DNA from: Actinomycetota bacterium
Lineage (GTDB): Bacteria > Actinomycetota > Actinomycetes > Nanopelagicales > Nanopelagicaceae
Length of the DNA: 48,208 bases
Direction of reading: 5' to 3'
NCBI GenBank assembly: GCA_016870975.1
Contig: VGAE01000012.1
Span: 1 to 48,208, forward strand
Shown piece after piece: positions 30,666-40,585 of this stretch. Positions within the stretch are counted from its first letter, which is position 1, and every line of letters starts with the position of its first letter. Both the position numbers and the translations under genes were made by a program. The notes under the pieces are model-generated. The model saw nothing but the letters and a program-made list of their open reading frames with translations, was not told where the DNA came from and did not search any database.

Positions 30666-31180
30666 CTCTCCCTCGCAGTCAGCGAAAGTTTATAGAACTT
30701 GATTGTCACGGGAATATAAACAGGAGCTAATACAAGACTCCAGAGTGTGTTTCCGATTATCTCTGTTAGTAAAATGCTTATGGATGAAAGTTCTTGGCCG
30801 AGTATTGCCCCAACCGCAATGAATAGTATTAAGAGAGCAGCCGAACTGGATGCGGTAACTAGTGTCATCTGTAACGGACTTAGCTGTGGATCCAAATTCC
30901 CTCTAACTGTGGTCGCTAGAAAATAGCAAAATCCTGTGAGTATTAATGTCCAAAGACCAAAAGGTGATTCTAAAGTTGGCGAAAAGTCAGCAATGAACCC
31001 TGCAAAAAATCCGATCAGCATCGCATTGCTAGGTTCTTCTTGAAGCGTCCAAGCAATTACAAGGACGAGATAAATAGAGAAGCCGCCAACCAAGAAATTG
31101 ATCCTATTTATCAAAGCTTCTTGCAAAACAAATACGCCAATTAGTGTTAAGAAGATATACGGAATCCGGGCTATATTCAT
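30662..31180 (-). CDS. mreD: rod shape-determining protein MreD
   Basis: A 172-residue integral membrane protein of the elongation complex. Sequence conservation in this family is low, so the call rests on pattern and context: about five hydrophobic segments, the motif IGFFAGFIADFSPTLESPFG near residues 57-76, and the position between mreC and PBP2. The start is preceded by a 15-base spacer after mreC. The stop overlaps the PBP2 start as ATGA. Confidence 0.88.
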   Translation of the reverse strand: MNIARIPYIFLTLIGVFVLQEALINRINFLVGGFSIYLVLVIAWTLQEEPSNAMLIGFFAGFIADFSPTLESPFGLWTLILTGFCYFLATTVRGNLDPQLSPLQMTLVTASSSAALLILFIAVGAILGQELSSISILLTEIIGNTLWSLVLAPVYIPVTIKFYKLSLTARER

Positions 31181-31195
31181 GGATTCAACATGGCT

Positions 31196-32107
31196 TCATT
31201 CATTCGGCGTGGGAGTAACAAATACAGTCACTGTTGGCGCAGGCTTCGGCGCCTTGGAAACAAGTGCATCTCCTGGATCACCGGCGACGGATTCGAAAAC
31301 AACGCTAACAACTCCGAGAGAATTGAAATCTACGTAAGGCTCGACCTTAGCTCGTTTAGTTAGTTGTCCCAAACTGTTTTCAACAAAACTAACTCTGCCG
31401 ACAGGTACCCCCGGTACAAATGGTTTATCTCCCGAACTTCCCCTGGATAGCAAAACATCGCCCACGCTTAAGTCAGAAGCGGCACTCAGCATCTGCAATG
31501 AATAATTCTCTCCTCCTTCACCGGAGAGTATCCCCATAAATTGGGAGCCTGCGACTCTTACACCTAATCTAAAATTTGGATCACTCATCAACATAACTAT
31601 TGAGGCGTTGTTACTGACTGACTTAACAACGCCGACCAATCCACTTTCAGAAATCACCGTCATGTCAATAGTAATTCCAGATCTGCTTCCCTTGTCAATG
31701 ATAATTGTTTCACCAATTGACGCAGTACCACCCTTACCAATTACTCGAGCACTTACAGTTTTGTATTTCGCCTTTCCGGCAAGATCTAGGACTCCCTTGA
31801 GTTGCTTTAATTCACCTTCTACATTTCGATTGAGAATGTTCGTATTTCGTAGTTCTCGATTCTCTTTTTCAAGTTCTGCAACGCGACTTTGAGCAGTTCT
31901 CAAGCCGCCTAAATCCTCTAGGAAATTTGAGATAGGTGTGAGCATAGAAGTGCTTAGTGATTGAAAAGGTGTAAGTGCGCTCTGGGCGGCGGTACGGAGC
32001 GATGAAATAATGTTAAGTCCACGTAAATCCAGTGTGATTAAAAATAAAGAAGTAACCAGAAGCGAGACCAAAAGTAGTCGAGTGCGATTGGTCCACTTAG
32101 TCGTCAT
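31196..32107 (-). CDS. mreC: rod shape-determining protein MreC
   Basis: A 303-residue bitopic protein linking cytoplasmic MreB to periplasmic or extracellular PBPs. An N-terminal membrane helix covers about residues 9-29 (TRLLLVSLLVTSLFLITLDL). A coiled coil follows (LRTAQSRVAELEKENRELRN, residues about 68-90). The beta-rich MreC domain then has ARVIGKGGTASIGETIIIDK, GLVGVVKSVSNNASIVMLMS and VGDVLLSRGSSGD. The C-terminal tail is Pro/Thr-rich (APKPAPTVTVFVTPTPNE), which is low complexity. mreB lies upstream with a six-base gap. Confidence 0.95.
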   Translation of the reverse strand: MTTKWTNRTRLLLVSLLVTSLFLITLDLRGLNIISSLRTAAQSALTPFQSLSTSMLTPISNFLEDLGGLRTAQSRVAELEKENRELRNTNILNRNVEGELKQLKGVLDLAGKAKYKTVSARVIGKGGTASIGETIIIDKGSRSGITIDMTVISESGLVGVVKSVSNNASIVMLMSDPNFRLGVRVAGSQFMGILSGEGGENYSLQMLSAASDLSVGDVLLSRGSSGDKPFVPGVPVGRVSFVENSLGQLTKRAKVEPYVDFNSLGVVSVVFESVAGDPGDALVSKAPKPAPTVTVFVTPTPNE

Positions 32108-32113
32108 TACTTC

Positions 32114-33154
32114 CTATCGACGAGGCTCGGAGATTAGAACTTTCTCTAGCGCTTCGAACTCCTCGATACACTTTCCAGAACCTTCTACAACAGCCAACAA
32201 AGGTCGTTCAGCAATATTAATCGGGATATTGGTTTCGTGGCGCAATCTCTCATCTAGGCCTCGAAGTAGGGCTCCTCCACCGGTTAAGACGATTCCCCGG
32301 TCCATCAAGTCTGCGGCAAGTTCAGGTGGAGTCTTATCTAAAGTTGCTTTAACCGCATTTACGATAGCGGTAACCGGTTCCTCAAGAGCTTTACGAATTT
32401 CTTCCGCAGAAATAACAATTGTCTTTGGCAATCCAGATGCAACATCTCTTCCTCGGATTTCAGCATCAGGCTCATCTCTTAATGGGTATGCAGAGCCAAC
32501 GGCCATCTTTATCTCTTCTGCGGTACGTTCACCAAGCAGCATTGAATACTCGCGCTTAATCCAGGTAATGATTGCTTGATCTAATTCATCCCCGCCTACG
32601 CGGATTGAACCAGCAGAAACGACTCCGCCCATTGAGATAACAGCAACTTCCGTAGTTCCCCCGCCGATATCTACCACCATATTGCCTGTGGGTTCATGAA
32701 TCGGAAGATTTGCACCTATAGCGGCTGCCATCGGCTCTTCAATTATGTAAACCTTGCGAGCTCCCGCTTCGTATCCCGCATCTTTAACGGCGCGCTGTTC
32801 TACACCAGTGATTCCTGATGGGACACAAATAACAATTCTCGGTTTTGCCAGATAAGTATGTTTGTGAACTTGGCGAATGAAGTATTTTATCATTAACGCA
32901 GTCGTATCGAAATCTGCAATTACCCCATCTTTTAGTGGACGAATTGCGACGATACTTCCAGGAGTTCTGCCGATCATTCGTTTTGCCTCAGCACCAACAG
33001 CAAGAACGGCTCCGGTAACTTGGTTAACGGCGACCACGCTAGGTTCATTCAAGACAATACCTTTGCCTCGTACATATACCAATGTATTGGCAGTTCCAAG
33101 ATCAATAGCCATATCGCGGCCAAAGAAACTACCTCGAGATTTCATGCCGGCCAT
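32114..33154 (-). CDS. mreB: rod shape-determining actin homologue MreB
   Basis: A 346-residue actin-fold ATPase forming membrane filaments that guide lateral wall synthesis. Phosphate-1 region [20 protein letters not shown] lies near residue 18. Phosphate-2 is [16 protein letters not shown] near residue 160, and the adenosine region is [18 protein letters not shown]. The N-terminal [11 protein letters not shown] precedes it and may help membrane binding. AAGGAG lies seven bases before the ATG, which overlaps the ndk stop as TAATG. Presence of mreBCD, PBP2 and RodA implies rod-like lateral growth or at least a retained elongasome, as in streptomycetes and unlike mycobacteria. Confidence 0.97.
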   Translation of the reverse strand: MAGMKSRGSFFGRDMAIDLGTANTLVYVRGKGIVLNEPSVVAVNQVTGAVLAVGAEAKRMIGRTPGSIVAIRPLKDGVIADFDTTALMIKYFIRQVHKHTYLAKPRIVICVPSGITGVEQRAVKDAGYEAGARKVYIIEEPMAAAIGANLPIHEPTGNMVVDIGGGTTEVAVISMGGVVSAGSIRVGGDELDQAIITWIKREYSMLLGERTAEEIKMAVGSAYPLRDEPDAEIRGRDVASGLPKTIVISAEEIRKALEEPVTAIVNAVKATLDKTPPELAADLMDRGIVLTGGGALLRGLDERLRHETNIPINIAERPLLAVVEGSGKCIEEFEALEKVLISEPRR

Positions 33155-33594
33155 TATTTCACTCCTTGTAGTTCGGGAAAGAAAATCAAAATTTCGCGCT
33201 GGGCTGACTCCTGAGAATCTGAACCATGCACGAGATTTTGAACAACTTTAGTTCCTTGGTCTCTTGCCAAGTCACCGCGAATGGTACCGGGTGCGGCATT
33301 TGTAGGTTCGGTAGCGCCTGCTAGAGATCTAAATCCTTCAATGACTCGATTGCCAGAAACGACCATGGCAACAATCGGACCACTCTGCATAAACTCAAGA
33401 AGAGGTTCGAAGAAGGGTTTACCTTCATGCTCTTGATAGTGTTTTTTTAATTGACTAACTGAAACAAATGACATCTTTAAGTTTTCGACGACATAACCTT
33501 TGGCTTCAATTCGACGGATAATTTCACCTATTAAGCCACGACGAACTCCATCTGGCTTAATTAGAACCAGTGTTTGCTCTTTCGGGGAGGTCAT
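33154..33594 (-). CDS. ndk: nucleoside diphosphate kinase
   Basis: A 146-residue enzyme that balances NTP pools by phosphorylating NDPs. Start chosen at ATG 33594 ([17 protein letters not shown]) because this matches family N-termini. An ATG at 33603 would add three residues, and the open frame extends to 33663 inside the upstream gene. Motifs are [15 protein letters not shown] near the N-terminus and the active-site His in [17 protein letters not shown], the family signature. No clear ribosome binding site is visible, suggesting coupling to the DUF4233 gene. Order folC-DUF4233-ndk is conserved in actinobacteria. Confidence 0.95.
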   Translation of the reverse strand: MTSPKEQTLVLIKPDGVRRGLIGEIIRRIEAKGYVVENLKMSFVSVSQLKKHYQEHEGKPFFEPLLEFMQSGPIVAMVVSGNRVIEGFRSLAGATEPTNAAPGTIRGDLARDQGTKVVQNLVHGSDSQESAQREILIFFPELQGVK

Positions 33595-33607
33595 CACGGG
33601 CATGAGT

Positions 33608-33937
33608 CTATTGTGGATTTTCCCCCTGGCGAGCCCGCTTGAGCGCCTCTCCTTTTCGGCCAATCACAATCGCACCAACCCAAAGCGCGAGAAATAGTGC
33701 TCCCATGAAAAACATAGAAAAAATGTAAAAGCCATAAAGAATTATCCCGAATTGAAGTATCCAACCCAGTATCCATCCTGTTTTGTTCCTCAAAGTTCCC
33801 AGAGCCAAGATAGCGATTAAAACTAATGCAAGCCCAAGCCACAAGCCTTCCCTTGAATCAAGGTCTTTCGCGAGAAGAAGCGCAAATCCAAGAAGAAGGA
33901 TTTCCATCGATAGAACTGAACGCGCTAACATTCTCAT
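33608..33937 (-). CDS. DUF4233 family small membrane protein
   Basis: A 109-residue protein of unknown function with three to four hydrophobic segments: SMEILLLGFALLLA, GLWLGLALVLIAILALG, WILGWILQFGIILYGFYIF and MGALFLALWVGAIVIG. A short basic C-terminal tail follows (RKGEALKRARQGENPQ). Length, topology and position between folC and ndk match the DUF4233 family found in this place across actinobacteria. It lies seven bases after folC and fourteen before ndk. No function can be read from the sequence; context hints only at a link with folate or nucleotide metabolism. Confidence 0.85.
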   Translation of the reverse strand: MRMLARSVLSMEILLLGFALLLAKDLDSREGLWLGLALVLIAILALGTLRNKTGWILGWILQFGIILYGFYIFSMFFMGALFLALWVGAIVIGRKGEALKRARQGENPQ

Positions 33938-33944
33938 TTGCTAT

Positions 33945-35270
33945 TCATGCCTTCCTTTTTATAAGCGATCTCATCTCTCCAGCAGTTACTACAGATCCAG
34001 TAACTAGGATCGCAACACTGCCGGAATCTTGCGTCGCAGAGGCCCTCGATTTGGCCAGTTGCAGAGCTTCCTCGAGATTTGCTGCAGTAGAAATTTGTGC
34101 ATCCTCAAAGATATCTGAGGCGAATTCTCTAATCTGATTAATTTCGGCACTCCTCGGAGAAGAATTCTTAGTGATTATCACTTGGTCAATTATTGGATAC
34201 AACTCGGCAAGAAAGCCTGGAATGTCTTTATCTCCCATAGCGGCAAAAACCAAGATGATATTCTCTAAACTGAACTCACTAGTGAATGTCTCTTTGAGCG
34301 AAATCGCTCCGTGTGGGTTGTGCGCCGCATCGATAATGATTGTTGGATCTCTTGAAATAATCTCACAACGCCCCGGAGAAGTTGCATTCGCAAAAGCATC
34401 AGAAACAATTTCTTGCGATATTTTCGTTTCCCCAGCAAATACCTCAACTGCGGCAAGTGCAGTTGCCGCGTTACTTGATTGATGCTTGCCGTGCAGTGGA
34501 AGAAATAAATCTTCATAAATTCCATATACGCCACGGATAGTAAGGAGTTGACCGCCGACTGCGACATCACGTTGTATCACTTCATACTCAATTCCCTCGC
34601 GAAGGGGCGTTGTATTCATAATGGCGCATCGTTTCAAAAGAGCTTGAGCCGCTTCGCGCTCCTGGCGGGCAAGCACCGCAAACTCCCCCTTTTTGATGAT
34701 CCCGGATTTTGTCGTTGCGATCTCTTCAAGCGTATTCCCCAAATATTCCATATGATCAAATCCAATTGAGGTTACTACGGCAACTTTATTATCGATAACA
34801 TTTGTGGAATCCCATTCTCCTCCCATTCCGCATTCAAAAATTCCAACATCAACTGGATGTTCTGCAAAGGTCACAAAAGCAAGCGCAGTCATAACTTCAA
34901 AAAATGAGAGTGAATTCGGCATTTTCTCATCGACAAGAGATAAATAAGGTTCGATATCTTGATAGCTCTTAGCGAACGTCAGTTCATCTATTGGGATCCC
35001 ATTTATGGCAATTCTTTCAAGAATATTCTCTAGATGTGGACTAGTGAACCTGCCAGTCCGTAAACCCAATTCTTGGCAGAGAGAGTCAATCATCCGAGAG
35101 GTAGAAGTTTTCCCGTTTGTGCCGGCAATATGAATAGTCGGATAAGAAAGTTGGGGTGAGCCGAGAAAGTCAACTAAATGCTCAATGCGATCTAGGGTTG
35201 GATTAATTTTTGTCTCCGGCCAACGCGCCACTAAAGCTCTCTCAATCTCCTGAAAACTCTTAATCGACAT
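33945..35270 (-). CDS. folC: dihydrofolate synthase / folylpolyglutamate synthase
   Basis: A 441-residue Mur-ligase-fold enzyme adding glutamates to folates. N-terminal signature TIHIAGTNGKTSTSRMIDSL holds the P-loop near residue 47, followed by GLRTGRFTSPHLENILERI. The central domain shows ECGMGGEWDSTNVIDNKVAV and GFDHMEYLGNTLEEIA. The C-terminal domain shows IIDAAHNPHGAISLKETF. Length is typical. It starts two bases after the valS stop codon, on the same strand, and is followed by DUF4233. Confidence 0.95.
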   Translation of the reverse strand: MSIKSFQEIERALVARWPETKINPTLDRIEHLVDFLGSPQLSYPTIHIAGTNGKTSTSRMIDSLCQELGLRTGRFTSPHLENILERIAINGIPIDELTFAKSYQDIEPYLSLVDEKMPNSLSFFEVMTALAFVTFAEHPVDVGIFECGMGGEWDSTNVIDNKVAVVTSIGFDHMEYLGNTLEEIATTKSGIIKKGEFAVLARQEREAAQALLKRCAIMNTTPLREGIEYEVIQRDVAVGGQLLTIRGVYGIYEDLFLPLHGKHQSSNAATALAAVEVFAGETKISQEIVSDAFANATSPGRCEIISRDPTIIIDAAHNPHGAISLKETFTSEFSLENIILVFAAMGDKDIPGFLAELYPIIDQVIITKNSSPRSAEINQIREFASDIFEDAQISTAANLEEALQLAKSRASATQDSGSVAILVTGSVVTAGEMRSLIKRKA

Positions 35271-35272
35271 AG

Positions 35273-37864
35273 CTAGGATTTTGGTAGCGCTGTGAGCAGA
35301 GTCTCTATACGCTTAATTTCAGCGTCACAGACTGCTACTCTCTCGCGAGTTTCAGAGACAACTTCCATCGGAGCCTTCTCCATAAAGTTTTCATTGCTCA
35401 ATTTAACTTGCGCTGTCTCGCGGTCCTTCTTGATGTTTGCTAAATCTTTGGTAAGACGAGCTCTTTCTGCCGCCACATCAACACTTCCGATTAAATCAAA
35501 GGAAACGGTAAATTCTCCAATTTCTATCTTCGCACTTGGTGAAAATTTCTCTCCTGGCTCATCGAGACGAACGAGGAATCTGATCGCATCTTCATACTTG
35601 GCCCCAGGACCGGTTAGGCCAGATATCTTGGCGTGGATTCGAGCCGAGTTTCTTATACCTTGATCGCTCCTAAAGCGACGAATTTCGGTGATTAGTTGCT
35701 TCATATCATCAACCACTTCTTTGGCTTCAGCATCTTGAGCAAACCCAGATGTGGAAGGCCATTGTGCAATTACAAGCGACTCTCCACCAGTTAATTTAAC
35801 CCATAGCTCTTCTGAGATGAATGGCATATTGGGGTGCATTAATCTCAATAGGTTGTCCAATACGTGACCAAGAACGCGCTTCGTATTTCCCGCCTCTGGT
35901 CCACCTTTTGCAAAAACATCTTTAACCAATTCTAGATACCAATCACAAACCTCATCCCAGGCGAAGTGATAGAGGATTTCGCTGGCCTTTGCAAATTCAA
36001 AATTTTCATATAGTTCATCGACAGAGGTAATTGTGCGATCTAATTCATCCAATATCCATCGATCAATATGGTTTAGCGAGCTTTTCTCAGGCAGTGCACC
36101 ATCTACAGATGCGCCATTCATTATGGCAAAGCGAGTTGCATTCCATATCTTGGTAGCAAAATTTCGTGCTCCGGCAATCCACTCTTCAGCAAGAGCTTGG
36201 TCTGTTCCAGGATTCGCTCCTCGGGCCAACGCAAATCTGAGCGCATCCGATCCATACTTATCCATGAATTCCAGTGGGTCGATGGCATTTCCCCTCGATT
36301 TCGACATCTTCTTACCATTTTTATCTCTTACTAAACCATGTAGAGCGATTACGTCGAAGGGGTGCTTTCCGTCCATTGCAAATAATGAAAATATCATCAT
36401 GCGCGCGACCCAGAAGAAGAGAATGTCATAGCCAGTTACAAGAACTGAAGTTGGATAGAACTTCTTTAAATCTTCAGTTTGATCTGGCCAACCTAAGGTG
36501 GAAAACGACCAAAGTGCAGATGAGAACCAGGTATCCAATACATCTTCATCTTGAACCCAGCCTGTTGGTGCGACTTCATCAGGTCCAACAATTTTCATTT
36601 CGTCGTTAGGTCCGTACCAAACTGGGATGCGGTGGCCCCACCATAATTGTCTCGAGATACACCAATCATTCATGTTGTCGACCCACTCGAAGTAACGTGG
36701 CTCCATTTCAACGGGTGAAATCTTTACAACGCCATTGCGAACGGCGTCGCCCGCTAGTTTCGCTAAAGGAGCGACTTTCACAAACCACTGTGAGGAGAGT
36801 CGAGGTTCAACAATCGTGTTACAGCGTGAACAGTGGCCAACGCTATGTTTATAAGGGCGCTTCTCCCATCCAAGTAATCCATCTTCACGCAATTTCTCAA
36901 CAAGAGCCTTGCGAGCTTTGAATCTATCCATTCCATCAAATTGAGTGCCCGTTCCCTCCATAACCCCAGCCTCATTCATAATCACGATCATGGGCACACC
37001 GTGACGCATCCCCATTTCAAAGTCATTGGGATCATGCGCTGCAGTCACTTTCACCGCTCCAGTTCCAAATTCTGGGTCGACTAATTCATCAGCGATTACA
37101 GGAATAATTCGGTTTACATAAGGAAGACGAACTTCTTTGCCAATCATGGATTTATATCGATCATCATTTGGATTTACCGCTACCGCACCATCACCAAGCA
37201 TGGTCTCAGGACGAGTCGTTGAGATATAAATATGATCGCCATCTAAATCCCCGTATCGAATTTGAACGAATTCACCATCAATTTCTTGATAATCAACTTC
37301 GATATCAGAAAGTGCCGTCAAGCAACGAGGGCACCAATTAATGATTCGTTCCGCTCGATAAATTAACCCTGCGTCATAAAGTCGCTTGAAAATTGTCAAG
37401 ACTGCGCGTAATAAACCTTCATCCATGGTGAAGCGCTCGCGACTCCAATCAACGCTATCTCCGAGCCGTTTCATCTGGCCGAGAATTGCGCCGCCGTACT
37501 CGGCTTTCCAGTCCCAAACCTTCTTAATGAACTCGTCTCTTCCAAGATCATGTCGAGATATTTTGCTCTCAGCTAACTTCTTTTCAACTACGTTTTGAGT
37601 AGCAATTCCTGCGTGATCCATTCCAGGAAGCCAGAGTGTTTCAAATCCCTTCATACGTTTCATTCGAATCAATAAGTCTTGAATTGTGTGATCTAAGGCG
37701 TGGCCAATATGAAGACTTCCGGTGACATTAGGTGGTGGGATAACAATTGAAAATGGCGGCTTCTCCGACTTCGGATCAGCTTTGAAATATCCGGCGTCCA
37801 GCCACTTCTTGTAGAGAGCAGACTCAATCTCGTGAGGGGCGAAATTGGAGGGCAGCTGAGACAT
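35273..37864 (-). CDS. valS: valyl-tRNA synthetase
   Basis: A class I synthetase of 863 residues charging tRNA-Val. Start chosen at ATG 37864 (MSQLPSNFAPHEIE). A TTG three codons upstream is in frame, and neither has a clear ribosome binding site. The HIGH motif is in PPPNVTGSLHIGHALDH near residue 50. The CP1 editing domain follows, with cysteine pairs WCPRCLTALSDIEV and HCSRCNTIVEPR. KMSKS is in DKNGKKMSKSRGNAIDP near residue 540. The anticodon-binding domain and a C-terminal coiled-coil arm (ERARLTKDLANIKKDRETAQ) complete the protein. It lies 21 bases after clpX. No T-box leader is seen. Confidence 0.97.
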   Translation of the reverse strand: MSQLPSNFAPHEIESALYKKWLDAGYFKADPKSEKPPFSIVIPPPNVTGSLHIGHALDHTIQDLLIRMKRMKGFETLWLPGMDHAGIATQNVVEKKLAESKISRHDLGRDEFIKKVWDWKAEYGGAILGQMKRLGDSVDWSRERFTMDEGLLRAVLTIFKRLYDAGLIYRAERIINWCPRCLTALSDIEVDYQEIDGEFVQIRYGDLDGDHIYISTTRPETMLGDGAVAVNPNDDRYKSMIGKEVRLPYVNRIIPVIADELVDPEFGTGAVKVTAAHDPNDFEMGMRHGVPMIVIMNEAGVMEGTGTQFDGMDRFKARKALVEKLREDGLLGWEKRPYKHSVGHCSRCNTIVEPRLSSQWFVKVAPLAKLAGDAVRNGVVKISPVEMEPRYFEWVDNMNDWCISRQLWWGHRIPVWYGPNDEMKIVGPDEVAPTGWVQDEDVLDTWFSSALWSFSTLGWPDQTEDLKKFYPTSVLVTGYDILFFWVARMMIFSLFAMDGKHPFDVIALHGLVRDKNGKKMSKSRGNAIDPLEFMDKYGSDALRFALARGANPGTDQALAEEWIAGARNFATKIWNATRFAIMNGASVDGALPEKSSLNHIDRWILDELDRTITSVDELYENFEFAKASEILYHFAWDEVCDWYLELVKDVFAKGGPEAGNTKRVLGHVLDNLLRLMHPNMPFISEELWVKLTGGESLVIAQWPSTSGFAQDAEAKEVVDDMKQLITEIRRFRSDQGIRNSARIHAKISGLTGPGAKYEDAIRFLVRLDEPGEKFSPSAKIEIGEFTVSFDLIGSVDVAAERARLTKDLANIKKDRETAQVKLSNENFMEKAPMEVVSETRERVAVCDAEIKRIETLLTALPKS

Positions 37865-37885
37865 AAGACGCAATGCTAGCGAGCG

Positions 37886-39172
37886 CTACGCGGTCTTCTC
37901 TTCTCCGCGCTTACCGCTGCGCTTCACGCTATTTGGTCCACGTTCCACATAAACCGGTGGGGTTTTAGAGCGAATAACCTCAGCATTTACGATCACTTTG
38001 CTAATCTCTTTCTTACTTGGAACCTCGTACATCACCGGTAAGAGAATCTCTTCCATAATCGCTCGCAGACCTCGAGCGCCAGTTCCTCGCGAAATTGCTT
38101 GGTTCGCAATGATACCCAGCGCATCATCCGCAATTTCAAGCTCGACATCATCCATCGAGAAAAGGTGTTGGTACTGCTTAACCAAAGCGTTCTTTGGTTC
38201 GGTAAGAATCTGTAGTAGAGCTGCGCGATCTAAACTCTCAACAGATGTCATGATTGGAAGACGACCAATGAACTCTGGAATCATTCCAAATTTCAATAAG
38301 TCTTCAGGCATTACATCACCGAACGGATCATTCTTTTCATTCTCTTTAGCGACCTTTAACGCTGCATTAAACCCGACACCAGCTTTACCTTTGCGAGCTT
38401 CAATTATCTTCTCTAGCCCGGCGAATGCTCCTCCGACAATAAATAGAACATTTGTGGTATCTATCTGTATAAATTCTTGGTGAGGGTGCTTTCTTCCGCC
38501 TTGGGGGGGAACCGATGCAGTCGTGCCTTCAATAATCTTGAGGAGCGCTTGTTGCACGCCTTCACCGGAAACGTCTCGGGTGATTGAAGGATTCTCGCTC
38601 TTGCGGGCAACCTTGTCTATTTCATCGATATAAATAATTCCAGTTTCGGCTTTTTTGACATCGAAATCTGCGGCTTGGATTAACTTCAAAAGTATATTTT
38701 CTACATCTTCGCCTACATAGCCAGCTTCGGTAAGTGCGGTCGCATCGGCGATCGCAAATGGGACATTTAACATTCTTGCCAAAGTTTGGGCTAGCAAGGT
38801 CTTGCCACATCCGGTTGGACCGAGGAGCAGAATATTGCTCTTAGCGATCTCAACGCCTTCTTCGCGATGGCGGTCGCCAGATTTGATTCGCTTATAGTGG
38901 TTGTAGACAGCTACAGATAAAGATTTCTTTGCACGCTCTTGCCCAATTACATATTGATCTAGAAAATCAAATATCTCTGTAGGTTTAGGCAATTCTTGAA
39001 GGCCGAGGCCGGCTGCTTCGCTTAATTCATCTTCGATGATCTCGTTACAAAGGTCAATACATTCGTCACAGATGTATACACCTGGACCTGCAATCAACTT
39101 CTTTACTTGCTTCTGGGTCTTGCCACAGAAGGAGCACTTGAGGAGATCGCCGCTTTCACCGATGCGAGTCAC
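37886..39172 (-). CDS. clpX: ATP-dependent Clp protease ATP-binding subunit ClpX
   Basis: A 428-residue AAA+ unfoldase feeding ClpP. Start chosen at GTG 39172 ([17 protein letters not shown] after the initiator), because this matches actinobacterial ClpX and leaves GAGAAAG about nine bases upstream. A TTG at 39181 is in frame. The N-terminal zinc-binding domain has CSFC and CDEC near residues 14-40. Walker A is [18 protein letters not shown], Walker [12 protein letters not shown]. The IGF loop used to dock ClpP appears as [17 protein letters not shown]-region residues, and sensor 2 is [14 protein letters not shown]. It follows clpP2 after 86 bases. Confidence 0.97.
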   Translation of the reverse strand: MTRIGESGDLLKCSFCGKTQKQVKKLIAGPGVYICDECIDLCNEIIEDELSEAAGLGLQELPKPTEIFDFLDQYVIGQERAKKSLSVAVYNHYKRIKSGDRHREEGVEIAKSNILLLGPTGCGKTLLAQTLARMLNVPFAIADATALTEAGYVGEDVENILLKLIQAADFDVKKAETGIIYIDEIDKVARKSENPSITRDVSGEGVQQALLKIIEGTTASVPPQGGRKHPHQEFIQIDTTNVLFIVGGAFAGLEKIIEARKGKAGVGFNAALKVAKENEKNDPFGDVMPEDLLKFGMIPEFIGRLPIMTSVESLDRAALLQILTEPKNALVKQYQHLFSMDDVELEIADDALGIIANQAISRGTGARGLRAIMEEILLPVMYEVPSKKEISKVIVNAEVIRSKTPPVYVERGPNSVKRSGKRGEEKTA

Positions 39173-39258
39173 GTCTGCCAACTTTCTCTAGGGAAGGCTC
39201 CAATGGTAAATCGCGAGCACGCGCGAACGTCGGATATTGCTGTTCGCCTAGAGAGGAA

Positions 39259-39882
39259 TTAACGCCTAAGCGAGGCTTTGCGGCTCGCCAATATTTGGTC
39301 GACGAGTCCATACTCAACCGCTTCAGCTGCAGTAAGAATCTTGTCTCGCTCAATATCTTTGGCTATTTCTTCTTGAGATTTCTTGGAGTGCTTGGAGAGC
39401 ATTTCTTCGAGAAGTTCTCGCATGCGCAAGACTTCCTTTGCTTGAATCTCAATATCAGAACCTTGTCCGCCGCCTTCGCTATATGGCTGGTGAATAAGAA
39501 TTCTTGAGTGCTCCAACGCCATTCGCTTTCCTGCGGTACCGCCAGCAAGAAGGACTGCAGCGGCAGAGGCTGCTTGACCAAGACAAATTGTCATCACATC
39601 CGGACGAACGAATTGCATCGTGTCATAAATTGCTGTTAACGCAGTAAAGGATCCGCCAGGTGAATTGATATACATCATGATGTCGCGATCCGGGTCCATA
39701 GACTCAAGAGTTAGTAGCTGGGCCATAACATCGTTTGCGACTGTGTCGTCAATTGCCTGTCCGAGGAAGATGATGCGCTCTTCAAATAGTTTTGTGTAAG
39801 GATCTAAACGTTTATACCCATAAGAGGTGCGCTCTTCGATAGTTGGAAGAACATAACGATTTTCTGCTTCGTATTTACTCAT
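39259..39882 (-). CDS. clpP2: ATP-dependent Clp protease proteolytic subunit ClpP2
   Basis: A 207-residue serine protease subunit. The active-site Ser is in [20 protein letters not shown] and the His in [18 protein letters not shown]. The Asp is in the segment [19 protein letters not shown]. In actinobacteria ClpP2 and ClpP1 form a mixed tetradecamer that docks ClpX or ClpC. The N-terminus with [20 protein letters not shown] fits ClpP2 of mycobacteria, where a similar region forms the entry pore. The ATG overlaps the clpP1 stop as ATGA, so both subunits are co-translated. Confidence 0.96.
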   Translation of the reverse strand: MSKYEAENRYVLPTIEERTSYGYKRLDPYTKLFEERIIFLGQAIDDTVANDVMAQLLTLESMDPDRDIMMYINSPGGSFTALTAIYDTMQFVRPDVMTICLGQAASAAAVLLAGGTAGKRMALEHSRILIHQPYSEGGGQGSDIEIQAKEVLRMRELLEEMLSKHSKKSQEEIAKDIERDKILTAAEAVEYGLVDQILASRKASLRR

Positions 39883-40493
39883 CGAACAGTTCCTCCACTT
39901 CCAGATACTTGGCCGGCTGACTTAACAACATGATCTACAAAGCCATACTCTCTCGCTTCTTCTGCGGTGAACCAGCGATCGCGATCCGAATCAGTAGTGA
40001 TGATCTCTACTTTCTGACCAGTATGGAAAGCAATCAAATCCGCCATCTTTTTCTTTGTGAAAGACATCTGCTCGGCTTGAATCTTGATATCAGATGCAGT
40101 TCCACCAATTCCGCCAGAAGGTTGGTGCATCATGATTCGAGCATGGGGTAGCGCATATCTCTTTCCGGGAGCGCCCGCGCAAAGTAAGAACTGGCCCATA
40201 GAAGCTGCTAGCCCCATAGCCACAGTTGCTACATCATTCTTTACATATTGCATCGTGTCATAAATCGCCATACCGGCAGAGATTGAGCCGCCAGGAGAAT
40301 TAATATAAAGGTAGATATCTTTCTCAGGATCTTCGGCTGCTAACAAAAGCATCTGGGCAGCGATTGCATTCGCCATTGAATCTTCAACGACGGAGCCAAG
40401 GAAAATAATTCTCTCTTTTAAGAGACGGTTGTAAACCTGGTCGTCTAATCCACCAGCGGGGCTAGCCGCAAGGCGCGGGGTAATGAGCTCCAA
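39879..40493 (-). CDS. clpP1: ATP-dependent Clp protease proteolytic subunit ClpP1
   Basis: A 204-residue serine protease subunit. I place the start at TTG 40493 because a perfect AGGAGG (40505-40500) lies six bases upstream. The product then begins [15 protein letters not shown], a normal ClpP length. The frame is open further up to 40556, but that extension would swallow the ribosome binding site. Active-site Ser lies in [20 protein letters not shown], His in [14 protein letters not shown], and Asp in [18 protein letters not shown]. It lies after tig and a ClgR-like operator, and overlaps clpP2. Confidence 0.95.
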   Translation of the reverse strand: MELITPRLAASPAGGLDDQVYNRLLKERIIFLGSVVEDSMANAIAAQMLLLAAEDPEKDIYLYINSPGGSISAGMAIYDTMQYVKNDVATVAMGLAASMGQFLLCAGAPGKRYALPHARIMMHQPSGGIGGTASDIKIQAEQMSFTKKKMADLIAFHTGQKVEIITTDSDRDRWFTAEEAREYGFVDHVVKSAGQVSGSGGTVR

Positions 40494-40499
40494 GAAGTT

Positions 40500-40505
40500 C
40501 CTCCT
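40500..40505 (-). promoter_or_regulatory. ribosome binding site deciding the clpP1 start
   Basis: AGGAGG on the minus strand, six bases before TTG 40493. It is the strongest Shine-Dalgarno in the neighbourhood and fixes a TTG start over the longer open frame. Confidence 0.8.
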
Positions 40506-40566
40506 GAGATTGTTATGACGTGACCCTAACGCTCCCGAGCGGTTTTTGCCTCCCAATAAGCCGCTT

Positions 40567-40580
40567 GTTCGCTTAGAGCG
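40567..40580 (+). promoter_or_regulatory. ClgR-like operator upstream of clpP1-clpP2
   Basis: GTTCGC, five bases TTAGA, then GCG. This fits the CGC-N5-GCG core, with a 5' GTT, described for ClgR sites before clp genes in streptomycetes and corynebacteria. It lies 74 bases upstream of the clpP1 start, a position suited to activation. It is right beside the tig stop (40586). ClgR itself is not encoded in the window, so this is motif recognition from memory. Confidence 0.55.
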
Positions 40581-40585
40581 GAGAG

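Noticed and set aside
37865-37885. T-box or other tRNA-sensing leader before valS
   Set aside because: Only 21 bases separate clpX and valS; there is no room for a T-box.
40516-40535. Second palindrome before clpP1 (CGCTC-GG-GAGCG) as another ClgR site
   Set aside because: The distance between CGC and GCG is six bases instead of five, so it does not match the pattern. It may be structural.
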